A stretch of 64,000 nt of DNA from Calothrix sp. NIES-2100 (GCF_002368195.1 NZ_AP018178.1:7390645-7454644), one strand, 5' to 3'; counted from the stretch's first letter, positions 1 through 8,129 are shown. Made by a program: numbers and translations. The notes: generated by a model not told the origin, from the letters alone.

Positions 1-140
1 ATATGGAAAAGGCGATCGCCGCTTACAATGCTGCACTCGAAGTTTATACCCGCAACGCCTTTCCTGAACAATGGGAAATGACGCAAAATAATCTCGGCAA
101 TGCTTACTTATTTGGCATAGACTTGTCCTTAAATTTATAA
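1..140 (+). CDS. C-terminal end of a TPR-repeat protein (5' cut by window)
   Basis: The window opens inside a gene read from position 3 to the stop at 138-140. The visible 45 residues contain one tetratricopeptide-type helix pair with the signatures AIAAYNAALEVYT and MTQNNLGNAY. These are typical of the long cyanobacterial TPR arrays, often fused to a CHAT protease domain. Such repeats bind proteins. The rest of the protein is outside the window, so its effector domain and true start are unknown. The last 11 residues diverge from the repeat pattern, as expected at the end of an array. Family recognition is by pattern only. Confidence 0.7.
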   Translation, partial: MEKAIAAYNAALEVYTRNAFPEQWEMTQNNLGNAYLFGIDLSLNL

Positions 141-143
141 GAA

Positions 144-203
144 GGGGAAAGGGGAAAAGGAAAAAGGGAAAAACCTTTACCCTTTAACCTTTCCCCTTTC
201 CCC
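144..203. repeat. Purine/pyrimidine palindrome after the TPR gene
   Basis: A G/A-rich left arm (GGGGAAAGGGGAAAAGG) is matched by a C/T-rich right arm (CCTTTCCCCTTTCCCC) with only small bulges, starting 4 nt after the TPR stop. It could fold as a long hairpin and end transcription, but no T-run follows. It is more like a dispersed palindromic repeat than a classical terminator. Confidence 0.5.
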
Positions 204-330
204 GACAGAATGTCAAATAATTCTGTTTAATCGCGCCTACTTACCAATTGAAAAAATGATTGCGATTGATGGATTCACGGAAGCTGGAAACCGAAAGCGA
301 TTTTCCATCTAAAATCCAAAATGGTATAAA

Positions 331-780
331 CTAAGCTTTTGCTTGCACAGCAGTTAACATGAAATTAAGGCGCTGATCAAACTCTAGCTGTTTGATCTGT
401 GCTACAAATTGATCTGTTTCACCAGGAAGTTGATAGTCAGAAGGTACTCCGATGATAGTTCCATTCTCAATACCTTGTGATAGCAGCAGCCAAACCTCTA
501 ATTTGGCGTTTGGACTTAGCGCTTTGTAAGCACGGTTAATCTCATTATTACCGCCCTTAAGTAAATCGCGTTGTGCTTGCAGTTGTTCTTGTTCAGACAA
601 ATCCTGAATTTTATCAAACACCGCTTTACCAGGAACTTCTACGCTCTCAGGAGGCGCTGGGTTTAGCTGATCCTTAATATCCAGGTAACCGTACCAAAGT
701 AAAGCTAGTTGAGTATCTACATCAAAGCGTAGAAAACTGTCTAAAGCCGGTTTTGTGCTTTCATCAACTGTATAGGTCAT
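331..780 (-). CDS. Helical carotenoid protein (OCP N-terminal domain homologue), copy A
   Basis: A stand-alone homologue of the all-helical carotenoid-binding domain of the orange carotenoid protein (OCP). Family members bind a ketocarotenoid and quench singlet oxygen or phycobilisome energy. About 149 residues match the OCP N-domain from end to end, with no C-terminal domain. Counting from a GTG two codons upstream, Trp31 and Tyr34 align with OCP Trp41 and Tyr44, and Trp99 with Trp110, while Leu100 replaces the usual Tyr111. I start at the ATG at 780, because a GGAG lies 5 nt before it. Copy B lies 1.2 kb away and the matching C-terminal-domain homologue 4.7 kb away. The helical carotenoid protein clade cannot be assigned by eye. 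Confidence 0.88.
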   Translation of the reverse strand: MTYTVDESTKPALDSFLRFDVDTQLALLWYGYLDIKDQLNPAPPESVEVPGKAVFDKIQDLSEQEQLQAQRDLLKGGNNEINRAYKALSPNAKLEVWLLLSQGIENGTIIGVPSDYQLPGETDQFVAQIKQLEFDQRLNFMLTAVQAKA

Positions 781-961
781 AAACACTCCAAATTTAGCGA
801 ATTTTTCTTATTTTTGTGGTTCCTAAGAAAAATTTCTTTTAGTTACTCCACATAAGTTAACGAATGATTCCAAAGGCCTAATCCCACAAAAGATAGAAAC
901 AATACTTACGCTGTCAGACAGATGAAGGAAGGCTCCAGGGCAGAAGGAATAAAATAGATGA

Positions 962-1057
962 GGGGGACAAGGAAGACAAGGGGGACAAGGGAGACAAGGA
1001 AGACAAGGGAGACAAATGACAAATGACAAATGACAAATGACAAATGACAACTCACAA
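962..1057. repeat. Compound tandem array: 9-mers GGRRGACAA x6, then 7-mers ATGACAA x5
   Basis: Six 9-bp units of the form GG(G/A)(G/A)GACAA fill 962-1015. Five ATGACAA heptamers follow (1016-1050), then one degenerate unit, CTCACAA (1051-1057). The next base begins the ATG of the ABC ATPase gene. This is a short-tandem-repeat array of the kind dispersed through Nostocales genomes. It forms the whole 5' leader of the downstream gene. Confidence 0.9.
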
Positions 1058-1768
1058 ATGAAAATTATTCGCTTAGAAAATATCTTTAAAATCTACGGTA
1101 GTGGAGAAACAGAAGTTAAAGCACTTAATAATGTGAATTTGACTATCGATGAAGGTGAATATTGTTCAATTATGGGGCCTTCTGGTTCCGGTAAATCTAC
1201 AGCCATGAATATTATCGGCTGTTTAGATCGCCCCACTTCCGGGAGTTACTATTTAGATAACGTCGATGTCGCGCAAATGAACGATAAAGCATTGGCGCAT
1301 ATTCGCAACAAAAAACTAGGGTTTGTCTTTCAACAATTCCACTTATTACCTCAACTGTCAGCCCTAGAAAATGTCATGTTACCAATGGCTTATGGGGGAA
1401 TCAATCCCAAAGAAAGACGCGATCGCGCCACTGAAGCTTTGATTCGAGTAGGCTTAGAAAAGCGTCTCAACAACAAACCCACCCAACTTTCAGGGGGACA
1501 ACAACAAAGAGTAGCGATCGCCCGTGCCATTGTCAACCGTCCCGTTGTCCTTTTAGCCGATGAACCCACTGGCGCACTCGATTCTCGCACCACCCAAGAA
1601 GTTATGGATATCTTTAGCGAATTAAACGCCAGTGGGATTACAGTCGTCATGGTTACCCATGAACCAGATGTAGCCCGTCAAACCCAGCGGATTGTTTGGT
1701 TCCGCGACGGTGAAGTTGTCCACTTAAACCTCACCCCAGCGGATTTAAGCCAGATGGCGGTATCTTAG
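1058..1768 (+). CDS. ABC transporter ATP-binding protein, MacB/LolD type
   Basis: A 236-residue ATPase subunit of the MacB/LolD/DevA class, which powers permeases that extrude lipoproteins, glycolipids or drugs across the envelope. Walker A (GPSGSGKST), Q-loop (FVFQQFHLLP), signature (LSGGQQQR), Walker B (VVLLADEPT) and the H-loop (VTHEP) are all present, so it should hydrolyse ATP. No permease or membrane-fusion gene lies beside it, so its partner must be encoded elsewhere. In-frame ATGs also occur at 1037 and, out of frame, at 1044, but these lie in the heptamer array. The ATG at 1058, just after the array, gives the normal family N-terminus (MKIIRLENIFK). The substrate is unknown. Confidence 0.9.
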   Translation: MKIIRLENIFKIYGSGETEVKALNNVNLTIDEGEYCSIMGPSGSGKSTAMNIIGCLDRPTSGSYYLDNVDVAQMNDKALAHIRNKKLGFVFQQFHLLPQLSALENVMLPMAYGGINPKERRDRATEALIRVGLEKRLNNKPTQLSGGQQQRVAIARAIVNRPVVLLADEPTGALDSRTTQEVMDIFSELNASGITVVMVTHEPDVARQTQRIVWFRDGEVVHLNLTPADLSQMAVS

Positions 1769-1813
1769 GGACAACATAAGCTAATGCGCGCTAAAAAAGC
1801 ATAACTACTAATA

Positions 1814-1918
1814 AGGGCTGTTAACTGTTGTAAGGGCGGGTTCACAGATATCCTCATTGATCGACAATGATCTAAATAAACCCGCCCCTACTGTCAACTC
1901 TCAACTGTCAACAGCCCT
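1814..1918. repeat. MITE-like inverted-repeat element, copy 1
   Basis: A 105-bp segment starts AGGGCTGTTAACTGTTG and ends with its near-exact inverse CAACTGTCAACAGCCCT. Inside is a second inverted pair, GGGCGGGTT and AACCCGCCC, flanking a core with ACAGATATCC and AATGATCTAAAT. A close relative of the core lies at 30059-30124. It has no coding capacity. It sits between the convergent ABC ATPase and carotenoid-protein genes. Confidence 0.8.
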
Positions 1919-1960
1919 CACGATGGATTGTGCAACTTAAAAGCAGAATAGCTTATCAGC

Positions 1961-2491
1961 TTACAAACTTGATGTTTTCCCAGTCTGTGCTTGGGTTTCA
2001 ATCGGTTTGACATCACTGTACCCCATGTTGCCTGCGATCGTCCGCAGCACAGAAATTTGCCCTTCAAAATCTAATCCTTCGAGTTGCGAAAGCAGATTGT
2101 CAATTTTATCTGTAGTCTCGTAGTCATCTGGTAAATCAACTACCTGATCACCCATTTCTACAGCCCAAGCATACCAAACCAACAACTGATTATTTTCTTT
2201 TAAAGCACCATAAGCACGAGAATAATCACTCGCCTCGCCATTAACAATTTGGCGCATAATTGCCAATTGTTCTTCATCGGATAATTCCAAATAATCTTCT
2301 AGCAAAATTGGTGCTAAATTGGGTTCTGCCGCAGTAGGCACAGCCGGAGTGATTGAATCCCCCATTTTTTCATAAACAAAATAAAACCATGCTAATTTAG
2401 CATCAGTATCTAAGCTATTAAAAGCTTCTACGACTTTTTGAGTTTCATTAGTCAAAGCTTGAGAAACGTTTTTATCTTGGCTAGCAGTCAT
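1961..2491 (-). CDS. Helical carotenoid protein (OCP N-terminal domain homologue), copy B
   Basis: A second stand-alone OCP N-domain homologue of 176 residues, clearly diverged from copy A. It has the same helical layout and a short polar C-terminal tail (about residues 160-176). Tyr40 aligns with OCP Tyr44, and Trp106-Tyr107 with OCP Trp110-Tyr111. At the OCP Trp41 position I read Tyr37, with Trp35 two residues earlier, so the carotenoid tunnel differs from copy A. Such paralogues usually have separate roles (permanent quencher, singlet-oxygen scavenger, or carotenoid recipient from a C-domain homologue), but these cannot be told apart here. The ATG at 2491 is preceded by a GGAG. Confidence 0.88.
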   Translation of the reverse strand: MTASQDKNVSQALTNETQKVVEAFNSLDTDAKLAWFYFVYEKMGDSITPAVPTAAEPNLAPILLEDYLELSDEEQLAIMRQIVNGEASDYSRAYGALKENNQLLVWYAWAVEMGDQVVDLPDDYETTDKIDNLLSQLEGLDFEGQISVLRTIAGNMGYSDVKPIETQAQTGKTSSL

Positions 2492-2707
2492 TGTTTATCT
2501 CCAAGGCAATTTATCACATCAAACTAAAGGGTTAACAAACTTTAACAATGAGAAGACACTGCCAAGAGAAAGAGATTTATTAATTTCAATTTGCAGTTTT
2601 TATCTATCTTTTAATAGAAGAAAGAATATCTCCAAAGGAGCCAATGATATAGGCGATCGCTTTGATACGATGACCTCAGCAAGTAAGAAATGCCTAAGGA
2701 GTAAATT

Positions 2708-3082
2708 ATGCCAGAAGAAATTAAGCCTAATGTAAACGAAGCGCCTACCCATGATGCACAGTTAGCCGCTGAAAACATAGCTGCTGGTGAAGAAAAAGCG
2801 CCAACGGTAGATTTTGAAGCTGATTACGCCGCCGCGCAGCAATTTAGTGTCAGTGAAATCGATCGCACAGGTGAAGGCGCTAAAGCAGCCGAAGCAGCAA
2901 CAGCACCTAAACAACAAGTTTCCCAACCACAAGAAGTCAGAACTCAAGCCGAAGCAACTGGTAATCCTGATGATTATGCAGATATGGCTAAGGATGTTGC
3001 AGGCTCTAGAACAGAGGGTGCAACACAAGTGGATGATGATTTAGTGCAAAAAGCTTTAGAAAAAGGTCAAAGAAAAAATTAA
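2708..3082 (+). CDS. Hydrophilic, probably disordered small protein
   Basis: A 124-residue polypeptide rich in Ala, Glu, Gln and Lys, with no hydrophobic segment, no Cys and no recognisable domain. Compositional bias suggests an intrinsically disordered cytoplasmic protein. The start is well supported: an AAGGAG ribosome-binding site lies 7 nt before the ATG. Its neighbour on the left is the divergent carotenoid-protein gene copy B, so the two share a 216-bp upstream region. Similar short acidic proteins of unknown function are common in cyanobacteria. I do not recognise a named family. Confidence 0.7.
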   Translation: MPEEIKPNVNEAPTHDAQLAAENIAAGEEKAPTVDFEADYAAAQQFSVSEIDRTGEGAKAAEAATAPKQQVSQPQEVRTQAEATGNPDDYADMAKDVAGSRTEGATQVDDDLVQKALEKGQRKN

Positions 3083-3083
3083 T

Positions 3084-3162
3084 AATTCGTAATACTTCGA
3101 CTCCCTTCGACTTCGCTCAGGGCGAGTCGCTCAGTACGAGTTCGTAATTAGTAATTACGAAT
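3084..3162. repeat. Dispersed repeat with TTCGTAAT ends and CTTCGACT core
   Basis: This stretch begins AATTCGTAAT, contains the inverted motif pair CTTCGCTCAGGG / CGAGTCGCTCAG, and ends with TTCGTAATTAGTAATTACGAAT. It is a patchwork of short repeats seen between many Nostocales genes. The rest of the gap up to 3359 shows no gene. Confidence 0.5.
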
Positions 3163-3359
3163 AGAGCAACCACCGTTGAATTTTGAAACAATTTCAGTAG
3201 TTATAGTATCTGTAGGGTGTGTTAGACTTGCGTCTAACGCACCATTCCAACTTTGTGATGTGTTAGCCTAAAGTATAAGATAAAGCCCGTTTGCTTCAGT
3301 CAAACGACATTTCCTGTGCAACTAGCATTCCTATTTAATATGTTTCAACCACATCTATT

Positions 3360-3551
3360 TTGAGAACCATAGTTTTAAAAGTAGTGGGAGCATCTTGCTC
3401 CCTACTGGTACTAGTAGGCTTTACGTCTTGCACTACTCCAGGTTTCAAAATGGACGAGGTTTATATATCAAATAAGGCCGCTATATGCACTATTAAATCT
3501 GAGCGATTAACATCTGATGACTACGAATTACGCATTACTTACAACCGTTAA
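3360..3551 (+). CDS. Small putative lipoprotein with repeat-derived signal region
   Basis: The 63 codons start with TTG; the only nearby ATG (3340) is stopped after seven codons. The N-terminus looks like a lipoprotein signal peptide: basic start, hydrophobic core SLLVLVGF, then a lipobox-like FTSC, followed by about 40 polar residues. The hydrophobic core is translated from a 24-nt palindromic repeat found twice more at 42754 and 42870. This could mean a repeat captured by a gene, or that the open frame is fortuitous. The 3' end overlaps the opposite-strand HAD gene by 24 bp. No family is recognised and the gene is uncertain. Confidence 0.35.
   Translation: MRTIVLKVVGASCSLLVLVGFTSCTTPGFKMDEVYISNKAAICTIKSERLTSDDYELRITYNR
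3381..3404. repeat. 24-nt palindromic repeat (GGGAGCATCTTGCTCCC core), copy 1
   Basis: The core GGGAGCA-TCT-TGCTCCC can form a 7-bp hairpin. The full 24 nt, starting at the GTA six bases upstream of the core, is identical to 42754-42777 and 42870-42893, where it lies in non-coding duplicated sequence. Confidence 0.8.
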
Positions 3552-4163
3552 AAGCTCACTGGGATTGTGAATCAAGAAATCAGGTTTTTGTCTAGCTAGC
3601 ACTTCTGGTGAATTAAACCCCCAAGTTACTGCAATTACCTTGATATTAGCTTTTTTCGATGCTTCTATATCTCTAGTTTCGTCGCCAACATAAATAACTT
3701 GTTGGGGTTTAAGTTGCTTTTGCCTTAATACATTATTGATGATTGTTGTTTTTCCAAAAATTGTCACACCTGAATAGATAAAATCAAATAAACTAGCTAA
3801 ATCATTAATTTGAAGAAATTCGGTGACATTATCTTTAGAATTAGAAGTAATAATCCCCAGTTTATAACCATCCTCCTTAAGTTCTATTAAAGCTTCTTTA
3901 ATTCCGGGAATAGGTTTAAATTCGTGAATCTTGTTTTTTAATTCGGACTTAACCTTTTTAACTAAAAAAGGGATCTTCAAAACAGAGATACCTGAATATC
4001 TAATAATCTCCCGAGAAGTTAAGTTTCTCAGGAGACCTAATTCTTGCGGAGTAATTTGTACATAACCAAACTCTAACGCCAAACGATTAGCAATACCTAC
4101 AAGCGCATCTAATGTATCTGCAATCGTGCCATCAAAATCAAAGATAATTACTTTTTGAGTCAT
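3528..4163 (-). CDS. HAD-family hydrolase, phosphoglycolate phosphatase-like
   Basis: A 211-residue haloacid-dehalogenase-superfamily phosphatase. Motif I is DFDGT with the two catalytic aspartates at residues 9 and 11. Motif II is the IITSN segment near residue 107, and motif IV is VGDETRD near residue 166. The helical cap between motifs I and II has the size of the Gph/PGP subgroup, so a small phosphorylated metabolite is the likely substrate, but specificity cannot be read. The first 26 nt overlap the 3' end of queG, and both genes are on the minus strand, so they are probably co-transcribed and translationally coupled. The link with queuosine synthesis is positional only. Confidence 0.88.
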   Translation of the reverse strand: MTQKVIIFDFDGTIADTLDALVGIANRLALEFGYVQITPQELGLLRNLTSREIIRYSGISVLKIPFLVKKVKSELKNKIHEFKPIPGIKEALIELKEDGYKLGIITSNSKDNVTEFLQINDLASLFDFIYSGVTIFGKTTIINNVLRQKQLKPQQVIYVGDETRDIEASKKANIKVIAVTWGFNSPEVLARQKPDFLIHNPSELLTVVSNA

Positions 4164-5112
4164 TCTGTTGCCTGGATGCGTCTAGATTAGCACGGGCATT
4201 ACGTCGTAACATTTCTGGTTTAATCCGCCGTAAGGCTGAGGCCGGAAATTGTCGTTCCCACTCCTCATCTGTGATTTCTGCTAATTCTATCAGCTTCGGA
4301 GCCAGATTCCCAGGATAAGGATTAAATTCTGTCACATCAGTACCTTGAGCAAATCTAAGATTCCACGGACAAACATCTTGGCAAATATCACAACCTGCAA
4401 CCCAGCCTTGTAAATGGGATTGGACTGTTTGGGGTAATTTTTCGGCTCGATTTTCAATCGTATGATAGGCAATGCAGCGATTAGCATCTACTACATAAGG
4501 GTTAGTAATTGCACCAGTAGGACACGCTTCCAGACAGCGAGTACAAGTGCCACAATGTTCTGTTGCAGGGCGATCGCTCTCTAATTCCAAATTGGTGATA
4601 ATTTCTCCTAAAAATACCCAAGAACCATATTCCCGTGTAATCACATTGCCGTTCTTAGCAATCCAACCAATACCAGCGGTTTGCGCCCAGACTTTATCCT
4701 GTACTGGGCCTGTATCTGCATAATAACGAGCCTGAACACCTTCACTCAGTGATTGTAACCAGATAGTCAATGCCTTGAGTTTTTTATGCATCACCTTGTG
4801 ATAATCTCTTCCCCAGCCATAACGGGAAATCTTGGCGTATTCCTCACCTGCGGGACGTTGATGTGGTGTGTAGTAATTTAGCGCCACACAAATAAGCGAT
4901 CGCCCTTCTGGCATTACTAAGCGAATATCCTGACGCTTCGGGTTAGCCATCCATTCCATATCAGCGTTGTAACCCAATGCTATCCATGCTTGTAAACGCT
5001 GCGCTGCTACAGCATCTACCCCATCTACAGCAGCAATCCCTACCTTGTGAAATCCCAACTCCTTAGCCTTTTCCTTTACCACATCACTTGTGGTTATGGC
5101 AGAGTTATTCAT
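4138..5112 (-). CDS. queG: Epoxyqueuosine reductase
   Basis: Catalyses the last step of queuosine synthesis in tRNA: reduction of epoxyqueuosine to queuosine by a cobalamin/iron-sulfur enzyme. The 324-residue protein has the normal family length. The N-terminal cobalamin-binding half includes the conserved YYADTGPV and AGIGWIAKNG segments. Two 4Fe-4S motifs follow, CGTCTRCLEACP near residue 191 and CDICQDVCPWN near residue 239. The C-terminus ends in polar residues rather than a long HEAT extension. It is the first gene of a two-gene minus-strand unit with the HAD phosphatase. The ATG at 5112 gives the family N-terminus. Confidence 0.95.
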   Translation of the reverse strand: MNNSAITTSDVVKEKAKELGFHKVGIAAVDGVDAVAAQRLQAWIALGYNADMEWMANPKRQDIRLVMPEGRSLICVALNYYTPHQRPAGEEYAKISRYGWGRDYHKVMHKKLKALTIWLQSLSEGVQARYYADTGPVQDKVWAQTAGIGWIAKNGNVITREYGSWVFLGEIITNLELESDRPATEHCGTCTRCLEACPTGAITNPYVVDANRCIAYHTIENRAEKLPQTVQSHLQGWVAGCDICQDVCPWNLRFAQGTDVTEFNPYPGNLAPKLIELAEITDEEWERQFPASALRRIKPEMLRRNARANLDASRQQNDSKSNYL

Positions 5113-5165
5113 TTATCTTAATTTACATTCAGCCCAAATTGTGGCACTTAAATTTTACTACAAAA

Positions 5166-5204
5166 ATGAGATCCCCGACTTGTTTGAGAAGTCGGGGATC
5201 TCAT
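5166..5204. terminator. Perfect 16-bp hairpin (ATGAGATCCCCGACTT)
   Basis: ATGAGATCCCCGACTT (5166-5181) and its exact complement (5189-5204) enclose a 7-nt loop. A short T-rich stretch follows. It lies between the 5' end of queG and the CTDH gene, so it could end transcription entering from either side. Hairpins of this GATCCCCGACTT type are also a dispersed repeat in filamentous cyanobacteria. The remainder of the 5113-5471 gap holds degenerate ACAAATG heptamers (about 5311-5340) and no gene. Confidence 0.6.
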
Positions 5205-5471
5205 TCATCTCTATTTTCAATAATTAACAATTCGTAATTACATTATGAAAACTACACCAACCATAACACCGCAACTCATATAAATCTAGTATTCCACCAT
5301 TTTTTAATAACAAATGACAAATCACAAATGACAAACGACGAATTATTAATTATTTGCCTCCATCCAGAGAAAGACTTTCCCAAAGCCAAGCAATATATAC
5401 CAATAGCAGCTTTTTTTTGCCTGGTTTTGCGATGAAGATTGATGTTCAGCTAGTCTAACAAAGGTATTTTT

Positions 5472-5897
5472 ATGACAGCAGCTGAATTTCAAGCGACAAC
5501 ACAAACAGAAGAATTCTCAATCGAGGGAATTACAGAGCCCAGCATTCTAAGTTACTTTCAAACATTAAATGCCGGAGAATTTAAAGCTACAGCCGCCTTG
5601 TTTGCTGAGGATGGTGTGATGTATCCGCCATTTGAATCTGGTTTTGTCGGGCCAGATGCGATCGCAACCTATCTACAACAAGAGGCTCAAGGTATTAAAG
5701 CCGATCCGCAGCAAGGAATTACTGAGATTTTGGCAAACGAGCTTCTTCAAGTCCAAGTAGCAGGAAAAGCCCTAACATCCTGGTGTGGTGTTAACGTCTT
5801 ATGGCTATTTATTCTCAATCAACAACGACAGATTGTAGAAGCCAGAATTAAACTCCTCGCTTCTCCTCAAGAGTTACTGGCTTTGCGTCGTGATTAA
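5472..5897 (+). CDS. C-terminal domain homologue of the orange carotenoid protein (CTDH)
   Basis: A 141-residue stand-alone homologue of the OCP regulatory C-domain, an NTF2-like fold. Known CTDHs form carotenoid-holding dimers and deliver the pigment to helical carotenoid proteins. Tyr28 (in LSYFQTLN) and Trp111 (in NVLWLF) match the OCP Tyr201 and Trp288 that hydrogen-bond the carotenoid keto group. Cys105 sits close to the cysteine used for disulfide dimerisation in Anabaena CTDH. The ending LLASPQELLALRRD matches the end of OCP. The two possible carotenoid acceptors are encoded within 5 kb. Start ATG 5472 is preceded by AAAGG. OCP itself is not in the window. Confidence 0.9.
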   Translation: MTAAEFQATTQTEEFSIEGITEPSILSYFQTLNAGEFKATAALFAEDGVMYPPFESGFVGPDAIATYLQQEAQGIKADPQQGITEILANELLQVQVAGKALTSWCGVNVLWLFILNQQRQIVEARIKLLASPQELLALRRD

Positions 5898-6017
5898 GCA
5901 GTCAACAGCCAAAAGAGTTTTAACTAACTAGTACAGTTTGATGGAAATCAGACTCTCATGTAAATCCTCAAAAAGCTTACATTATGGGGTTCTTACTTTC
6001 ATTCTTTAGCCTTGATA

Positions 6018-6452
6018 CTAAGCGCTTTTTTGTACTAGTTCTGGTAAGGTAGCTTCTAACTTCAGGCAGTTAGCACCATCTACCTGTAACTGATACTCTA
6101 CCTTATCCATCAATCGATTCATAATTAGCCAACCATAGCCACCTTCTTGTTTTTCTAAAGGGTTTGGTGGAAAGTAAGTAGACATATCAAAGCCTTCGCC
6201 ATAGTCCCACACTTCTAAGGCAAGATCCCGGTTTTTCAATTCCAAACGCAGTAAAACTGGCAAATTAGCCTGTTCCTTATGGGCATGACGTACTACATTC
6301 GAGTAAGCCTCTACCAAGGCTAGGCGCAAACGACTGGATTGTCGTGACCAATCAACCGATTCTCCTAGCTGGATTTTCAAGCATCCTAGCAACCAGTTTT
6401 CGACAATGTTTAAAAAATTTAAATCACTTGGGACATGTAGCTCACTTTTCAT
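6018..6452 (-). CDS. Anti-sigma-factor-type serine kinase (RsbW-like ATPase)
   Basis: A 144-residue GHKL ATPase domain protein of the RsbW/SpoIIAB class, which phosphorylates anti-anti-sigma factors or sequesters sigma factors. The N box reads ALVEAYSNVVRHAH, with the conserved Glu and Asn near residue 50. The G1 box is VWDYGEGFD, and a GGYGWLIMNRLMD motif follows. It starts 3 nt after the stop of the PP2C phosphatase gene, so the two form an operon. Together they look like a kinase/phosphatase partner-switching pair. No anti-sigma antagonist (STAS) gene is visible nearby. Confidence 0.88.
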   Translation of the reverse strand: MKSELHVPSDLNFLNIVENWLLGCLKIQLGESVDWSRQSSRLRLALVEAYSNVVRHAHKEQANLPVLLRLELKNRDLALEVWDYGEGFDMSTYFPPNPLEKQEGGYGWLIMNRLMDKVEYQLQVDGANCLKLEATLPELVQKSA

Positions 6453-6455
6453 TAC

Positions 6456-8129
6456 TTACAAGACCTCCAATGAGAGTATAGTTTGGTCATCTTCTTGAAC
6501 TGGGTTGTCTGCCTGGATACAAGTTAGTAAATCGCTAAGACAAAGTGGTTTTGGTTGTTGTTTTAACAATTGCCAGAGACCGTCTTGATTTAGCATATTT
6601 CTGCTAAATACCTGAGCTTTATCTTCGGTATTGTTACATTTAAACACACTATTTGATACCATTGCTTCTGTAATTCCATCACTGGCTAACAGCAGAATAT
6701 CATTGGAATTCAGTATTAAGTGACCAGACTGTGCCTGCCATTTAGGCAAGATACCTAAGGGAACGCTGCGAACCTTCAGATAGTGGGGTTGTTCCTCGCT
6801 TGGCGTTTGTGACGACCAGAGTAAGGGATAGATGTGCCCAGCGTTGGCATAAACTAGTTCCTTAGTGCTAGGCGTATAACATGCTAAGACGAGAGTGATA
6901 AAGCAATTGTTGCTAATCAAGTCATCAGACATAGCATGATTAAGATTCTGCATGACTATATTCGGCTGGGCTGGCGTTTCTTGAGATAATTCTCGCCGTA
7001 ACACTGAAATAGCACTAGCCATAAACAAAGCTGCTGGCACACCTTTACCGGAAACGTCACCCACTGCTAACCATAAGTCCCCTTTCGGATGAACAAAAAC
7101 TTCAAAAAAATCTCCTCCAACTTCACGAGCGGCATAGCAGCAAGCTTGCACTTTCACGCCCTTCATCTCAGGTAAACTTTGCCGTAGCAGGTTATTTTGA
7201 ATTTGGCGAGCAACTTCTAATTCAGCGCGGATTTGCTGTTGTTTTTCTTGCAGGCGCTGGTATAGTTTTGCCTGGGAGAGGGCTAAAGCAGCTTGTTCAG
7301 CAACACCCGCAATCAGTTGAATGTCTTCATCTTGCCAAGAATGATCGTGTCCTCTTTGGTAGAGAGCAAGCACAGCCAGCAATTGTTGCTGGTAAGACAA
7401 TGGCACAACCAATTGGTGACAAGGATTACCGTCATCTGTACTTTGAGTCAGTTGATACTGACGAGTTGCCAACACTTTTTCAATTAAAGCGCTAGGGTCA
7501 AAGGCGAAATCTAATGTATTGGAATTAGGATCTTCATAAGAGAAGACATCTGATGTCAGGCGATCGCCCTCTACTGGTCTCAGGAAGCAACCAGTAGTTT
7601 CAAATGTTTCTCCAATAGTTGCTACAATTTTTTGCAGCATACTATCGTAATCTAAAGACTCCCGAATTGCTGTTGTGACGGCATTAAACAAAGATTCTCG
7701 CCGCAATGCTCTACGTAACTCTTGGGTGCGTTTCTTAACCAAGCGATAAGTATCAGTAGCTTGTTCAACAAGCACTTTTAACCGTTGAGGATTCCAGGGT
7801 TTGGTGATGTACTTAAATACCTGACCTGAGTTAATTGCATCTACCAAGTCTTCGACATCAGTAAAACCAGTCAGCAAAATCCTGATTGTATCCGGAAAAC
7901 GCTCTACTGTGCGGCTCAAGAATTCTGTGCCGTTCATTTCTGGCATTCTCTGGTCAGAAATAATCACAGCCATTTCGCCTTCTTTGTCTAATATTTCCAG
8001 TGCGCTCAAAGCATGACTGGCTTGATATACGTCAAAATCTCGTCTAAAAGTCCGGTAGAGTAAATCTAAGTTATCTGGCTCATCATCTACCACCATGAGC
8101 TTGAGTTTGCATCCCTCTATTTCAGTCAT
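6456..8129 (-). CDS. Response regulator with GAF and PP2C (RsbU/SpoIIE) phosphatase domain
   Basis: A 557-residue signalling phosphatase. Residues about 10-130 are a receiver domain with the VVDDE acid pocket, phospho-acceptor Asp in IISDQRMPEMNG and Lys in YITKPW. Residues about 145-290 form a GAF sensor domain. A coiled linker (KLYQRLQEKQQQIRAELEVAR) leads to a PP2C-type phosphatase from about 320 to the end, with metal motifs VGGDFFEVF, VGDVSGKG, ASDGITEAM and DDQT. It probably dephosphorylates an anti-anti-sigma protein in response to a histidine kinase. It is upstream of, and nearly touching, the anti-sigma kinase gene. The ATG at 8129 places the receiver at the normal distance. Confidence 0.92.
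   Translation of the reverse strand: MTEIEGCKLKLMVVDDEPDNLDLLYRTFRRDFDVYQASHALSALEILDKEGEMAVIISDQRMPEMNGTEFLSRTVERFPDTIRILLTGFTDVEDLVDAINSGQVFKYITKPWNPQRLKVLVEQATDTYRLVKKRTQELRRALRRESLFNAVTTAIRESLDYDSMLQKIVATIGETFETTGCFLRPVEGDRLTSDVFSYEDPNSNTLDFAFDPSALIEKVLATRQYQLTQSTDDGNPCHQLVVPLSYQQQLLAVLALYQRGHDHSWQDEDIQLIAGVAEQAALALSQAKLYQRLQEKQQQIRAELEVARQIQNNLLRQSLPEMKGVKVQACCYAAREVGGDFFEVFVHPKGDLWLAVGDVSGKGVPAALFMASAISVLRRELSQETPAQPNIVMQNLNHAMSDDLISNNCFITLVLACYTPSTKELVYANAGHIYPLLWSSQTPSEEQPHYLKVRSVPLGILPKWQAQSGHLILNSNDILLLASDGITEAMVSNSVFKCNNTEDKAQVFSRNMLNQDGLWQLLKQQPKPLCLSDLLTCIQADNPVQEDDQTILSLEVL

Noticed and set aside
823..1050. 75-codon minus-strand frame with CLPCLPC repeats
   Set aside because: It is the translation of the GACAAGG/ACAAATG tandem array and has no independent gene features.
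962..1057. CRISPR array
   Set aside because: Units of 7 and 9 bp are contiguous with no spacers and no cas gene is in the window.
2762..3028. Minus-strand and other-frame ORFs over the 2708-3082 gene
   Set aside because: Cys/Phe-rich shadows of a gene with a good ribosome-binding site on the plus strand.
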